From assembly GCF_014211915.1 (NCBI RefSeq), contig NZ_CP060042.1, positions 96,145-160,144 on the forward strand: DNA of 64,000 nt. Direction: 5' to 3'. The translations under genes and the position numbers were made by a program. The first letter of the stretch is position 1. Each line of letters starts with the position of its first letter. The DNA is from Burkholderia cenocepacia. Lineage in GTDB: Bacteria > Pseudomonadota > Gammaproteobacteria > Burkholderiales > Burkholderiaceae. The notes beneath the pieces are model-generated. The model did not search any database. It saw only the letters and a program-made list of their open reading frames with translations, and was not told the DNA's origin. Shown here in pieces: positions 61,590 through 64,000 of the stretch.

Positions 61590-61696
61590 CAGGGCCGACG
61601 GCAAATCCCACACGAACGCGTGGAACGGGGAGCGCGGCGGCAGAAGGCATGTGGATACGCGAAGCAGGGCGAGCTCGCCGGCGGCGAGCGCCCCCT

Positions 61697-61763
61697 CTCG
61701 CGGCCCCAAGGCCGCGAGACTGGATAGGCAGGTCCGCGTGTCGCGGCATCAACGCGACACGCG
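61697..61763. repeat. two perfect inverted repeats upstream of the 61810 gene
   Basis: CTCGCGGCC-CCAA-GGCCGCGAG (61697-61718) and CGCGTGTCGCG-7 nt-CGCGACACGCG (61735-61763). The second is followed by TTGCGCTATGCT and could be an operator or the start region for the plus-strand gene at 61810. Confidence 0.5.
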
Positions 61764-61809
61764 GTTGCGCTATGCTTTGGTGTGATCGTGTGAAATCAGA
61801 GACGAGTCG

Positions 61810-62274
61810 ATGCTCATTCGAGAACAGGGACGCCTCATCAAGGTGCTGCGCGTCGAACCTCCCACACCGCCCCGGACCAGGGGGCGTCGGCGCGAACACG
61901 TGCTCGGCACGTTTCGCGCCGACGGGCCGATACCGGCCCAGCTGCTCGATGCACTGAGCCGTGACGAGCGCAAAGCGCTCGCGCGCTGGCTCGAGGTCTA
62001 CCGAGAGGGCCAGCGGCGCACGGATGCACGCACGACGCTGGCCGCCGCGCCTGCGCAGCTCGAGTCGCTCGTCAGCGCACTGGAGGTGGCGGCTGATACA
62101 TTGTCGGCTGCCGAGGCGGACCACCTGTGGGCGCAACTGCAGGCGATCGCGCGAACGTTGAGGCGCGCCGGCCACCCGCGGCCGCGCGCGGCACGGCGGC
62201 CGCCGGCGCCGATACCCGGGCAGCAAGACTTCTTCGGCGACCTAGACGAGCTCGAGCAGCTGGCTGAACAGTGA
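61810..62274 (+). CDS. hypothetical helical protein, 154 aa
   Basis: Start MLIREQGRLIKVLRVEPPTP at 61810. The central 80 residues are amphipathic helices (LLDALSRDERKALARWLEVY, LESLVSALEVAADTLSAAEA), followed by a basic linker and a short acidic tail (PGQQDFFGDLDELEQLAEQ) that could be a peptide-binding motif. First rightward gene beyond the minus-strand leading block. Function unknown. Confidence 0.65.
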   Translation: MLIREQGRLIKVLRVEPPTPPRTRGRRREHVLGTFRADGPIPAQLLDALSRDERKALARWLEVYREGQRRTDARTTLAAAPAQLESLVSALEVAADTLSAAEADHLWAQLQAIARTLRRAGHPRPRAARRPPAPIPGQQDFFGDLDELEQLAEQ

Positions 62275-62447
62275 GTTCGCTCCCTTCCTCGCAAACCACC
62301 ATGCATCCACACCGTATCGTCGAAGACAAAGGCCGCACGCGGATCCCGACTCAGCATCTCAACGATCAGGGGGGCCAGCGCTCAACGTGGCTGCGCTGGT
62401 GTCTACGCGCGCTCCGTGTCTTCAGAGCAGCACCCAAGGCCCATTGA
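62271..62447 (+). CDS. small hypothetical protein, 58 aa
   Basis: GTG 62271 overlaps the previous stop (GTGA). MSSLPSSQTTMHPHRIVEDK then a basic, Trp-rich end (RSTWLRWCLRALRVFRAAPK). Coupling supports it, but evidence is thin. Confidence 0.35.
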   Translation: MSSLPSSQTTMHPHRIVEDKGRTRIPTQHLNDQGGQRSTWLRWCLRALRVFRAAPKAH

Positions 62448-62492
62448 GAGGCTTGACGAAAGATCGCCATGTCGAATCGACGCGGACCTTCA

Positions 62493-62621
62493 TCACGACG
62501 ACACCAGCAGTCCGCGCATGCGAAACTCGCCCGTACCTTGTTGCTGCCGATGGCCCCACGCGCCGATGGCGAATGCCGCGAGGACGAACGCGGCAGATAA
62601 CACGAGTGTGATGGGATTCAT
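62493..62621 (-). CDS. tiny membrane protein, 42 aa
   Basis: MNPITLVLSAAFVLAAFAIG forms a single membrane helix, followed by a polar end (HRQQQGTGEFRMRGLLVSS). No strong ribosome site. Composition, rather than context, supports it. Confidence 0.35.
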   Translation of the reverse strand: MNPITLVLSAAFVLAAFAIGAWGHRQQQGTGEFRMRGLLVSS

Positions 62622-62948
62622 GGTTACGCTGCGTTTCGGTGACGACAACCTGGCGCATGAGCGAAGAGGCGCACTGCATCTCGGGTCGTCTTGGGCGTTC
62701 TGGCAACAGGGGCAGAAGCCCTGATGCGAGCGTGCGCCCTATCGCCATGCCGATCGGTACGGTGCCGTACCTCGATCGCGCGCGCTGCGCTTGCGTGACC
62801 GGATAGCGAAATATCGGGCGATCCGGTGTTTGAACGACGTGCAGCGCACCACGGAACGCTTCCCGGAGACTGTTCTTCAGCGTACCGACTCGACGAGCCC
62901 GCGCGATGCACGATGACGTTCGTCACGTTCTTCAGCCGGGAGCGGTTA
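62622..62948. other. 327-bp spacer without a supported gene
   Basis: Frames on both strands are open in places but lack starts and protein-like composition. No hairpin or repeat stands out. Confidence 0.3.
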
Positions 62949-63203
62949 ATGAAATATCCGATCTACATCACACAGCATGGGCAACCCCGCTATCGCGGCG
63001 CGCTTCCGGATTCTCCCGAGGTCGGTGTGGAGGGCGACTCGTATGGTGAGCTTCGATCCGAATCCCGTGTGCTGCGTTTCATGGAAATGCCCGTGTTCAG
63101 ATTGGGTGAAACCGCTGTCGACGTCCGGGGACGCCGGATCGCGCTCGCGCTGCCGCGATTCACGAGCGCTCGCGCCACGATATCCGTGTTCCGGGCGCGG
63201 TGA
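62949..63203 (+). CDS. small hypothetical protein, 84 aa
   Basis: ATG 62949 with GGGAG in good spacing. MKYPIYITQHGQPRYRGALP, GELRSESRVLRFMEMPVFRL and VRGRRIALALPRFTSARATI suggest a compact beta-rich protein. Family unknown. Confidence 0.55.
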   Translation: MKYPIYITQHGQPRYRGALPDSPEVGVEGDSYGELRSESRVLRFMEMPVFRLGETAVDVRGRRIALALPRFTSARATISVFRAR

Positions 63204-63455
63204 TTGAGATGCGTCAACCGAGCCGGATGCGGCAGGTCATGCCGGTGCGTATCGCGCGCGGCTTGACACAACTTAAGCAGATCCGCGGCTTCGTGCGCTG
63301 CAATTCGGGCGCGCGCGCGGCCCTGTAGAGCGGGTGCGACGCCGAATGGGCTTGATGTGCGTCAATGTGCCCGGTGACCCGAAGGGCGAGATTGATCACG
63401 GGAACGGCCACGACGAAGCGCGGCCGCCACGACTGCCATCCGAGGAGAACCGATC

Positions 63456-64000
63456 ATGGGCAACGACTTTCGGCAGGGAGCGCGAGCAGAAGAGTCGCAG
63501 CGCGTATTGGGCGGCGACGACGTCGGCCTTCGGCAGTATATGCGGCACATCTACAACTATATGGCCGGGGCCTGGCGCTGACGGGCGCCGTTGCGTACTT
63601 CGGCGCATCAACCGGGTTTTACCGGTCGATCGCCGGAACGCCCCTCTTTTGGGTGGTACTGCTCGCACCGCTGGCACTGGTCATGTTTCTGAGCTTCCGC
63701 ATCGAGCACATCAGCTTCGGCGCGGCGCAGATCAGTTTCTGGGCCTACGCCGCGCTGGTCGGGCTCTCGCTTTCCGGCATCTTCCTCGTGTATACGGGCG
63801 AGAGCATTGCGCGCGTGTTCTTCATCAGCGCGGCCACGTTCGGTGCAACGAGCCTCTATGGCTATTCGACACGGGCCGATCTCTCGCGCTTCGGCTCCTT
63901 TCTGTTCATGGGGCTGATCGGCATCATCATCGCGGGGTTCGTGAATCTCTTCCTGGTTTCGTCGGCGCTGCAGTTCGTCGTTTCCGTGATCGGCGTGCTC
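63456..64000 (+). pseudogene. Bax inhibitor-1/YccA family membrane protein (frameshift; 3' end outside window)
   Basis: ATG 63456 after GAGGAG. MGNDFRQGAREESQRVLGGD, then VGLRQYMRHIYNYMAG, breaks at the GGGG run 63567-63570. One added G continues as GLALTGAVAYFGASTGFYRS ... IEHISFGAAQISFWAYAALV ... SIARVFFISAATFGATSLYG, with at least five membrane helices of the BI-1/YccA family. Members are membrane channels or protease modulators. The sequence looks alphaproteobacterial in style, unlike the rest of the window, and the gene is continuous to the edge after repair. Confidence 0.85.

Noticed and set aside
61366..62226. 286-codon minus-strand frame opposite the 61810 gene
   Set aside because: Composition is Arg/Pro-rich and it runs through the 93-bp element; the plus-strand gene is better supported.
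1..64000. tRNA, rRNA, insertion sequence or integrase gene in the window
   Set aside because: None could be recognised on either strand.
1..64000. Replication initiator and ParA partition genes
   Set aside because: No Rep or ParA motifs were found; the ParB-like protein lacks a ParA neighbour, so it is not called a partition system.

Overview
The window is high-GC proteobacterial DNA and most likely part of a large conjugative plasmid (or an ICE) of a Burkholderia-like betaproteobacterium. Evidence: a complete F-type (MPF-F, MOB-F) transfer system, a Burkholderia-style trimeric autotransporter adhesin, a DUF3717 protein and a DUF1173 protein. No replication initiator or ParA was found, so the element type is inferred. 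Neither end of the window is a natural boundary.

Layout. 1-12.4 kb (minus strand): DUF1173 gene (cut by the edge), small unknowns, a 1417-aa YadA-like adhesin, a stand-alone DsbD alpha domain, membrane and lipoproteins, a zeta-toxin/KfrB fusion with a small partner gene, a Nuc-type phospholipase D-like nuclease and a tiny lipoprotein. 12.5-12.9 kb: a plus-strand membrane protein with its own terminator. 12.9-39.1 kb (minus): the transfer operon, read from high to low coordinate: lytic transglycosylase, unknown, traA, traL, traE, traK, traB, five phage-like or nuclease genes, dsbC, traV, traC, trbI, small gene, S26 peptidase, small membrane gene, traW, unknown, traU, trbC, traN in two genes, three unknowns, traF, traH, traG. 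Most genes overlap by ATGA or similar, implying translational coupling. 39.1-42.9 kb: an AT-richer accessory block with an XRE-type regulator, a queuosine-precursor-type (VUT) transporter and a cupin. 42.9-48.3 kb: traI (TrwC-sized relaxase-helicase), traD and a ribbon-helix-helix relaxosome protein.

oriT lies at 48.73-48.79 kb and has the plasmid F architecture: a hairpin followed by GTGGTGTGT/G, against GTGGGGTGT/G in F. The orientation predicts that the plus strand from about 48788 rightward enters the recipient first, so 48.8-62 kb is the leading region and the tra genes enter last.

Nearly all leading-region genes (HigBA-like toxin-antitoxin, ParB-like protein, orphan adenine methyltransferase, LPD29, DUF6900 and DUF932 proteins, several tiny ORFs) lie on the minus strand, so the incoming strand is their template. 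Four giant imperfect palindromes (185-210 bp) stand immediately upstream of the gene clusters. In three of them one arm carries a -35/N16/-10 promoter whose -10 is mispaired with the other arm. This is what a promoter active on single-stranded transferred DNA (F Frpo type) should look like. Two palindromes are accompanied by a conserved 93-bp structured repeat. Just after oriT there is a nested palindrome and a tandem array of about 170-bp structured units with a compensatory base-pair change. These are the most novel features of the window.

Several genes (traC, traK twice, parB twice, a ParB-leader-like gene, a Bax-inhibitor-1 gene) are frameshifted at G/C homopolymers. Nearly all are repaired by adding a single base to the run, so sequencing or assembly error is more likely than true decay.
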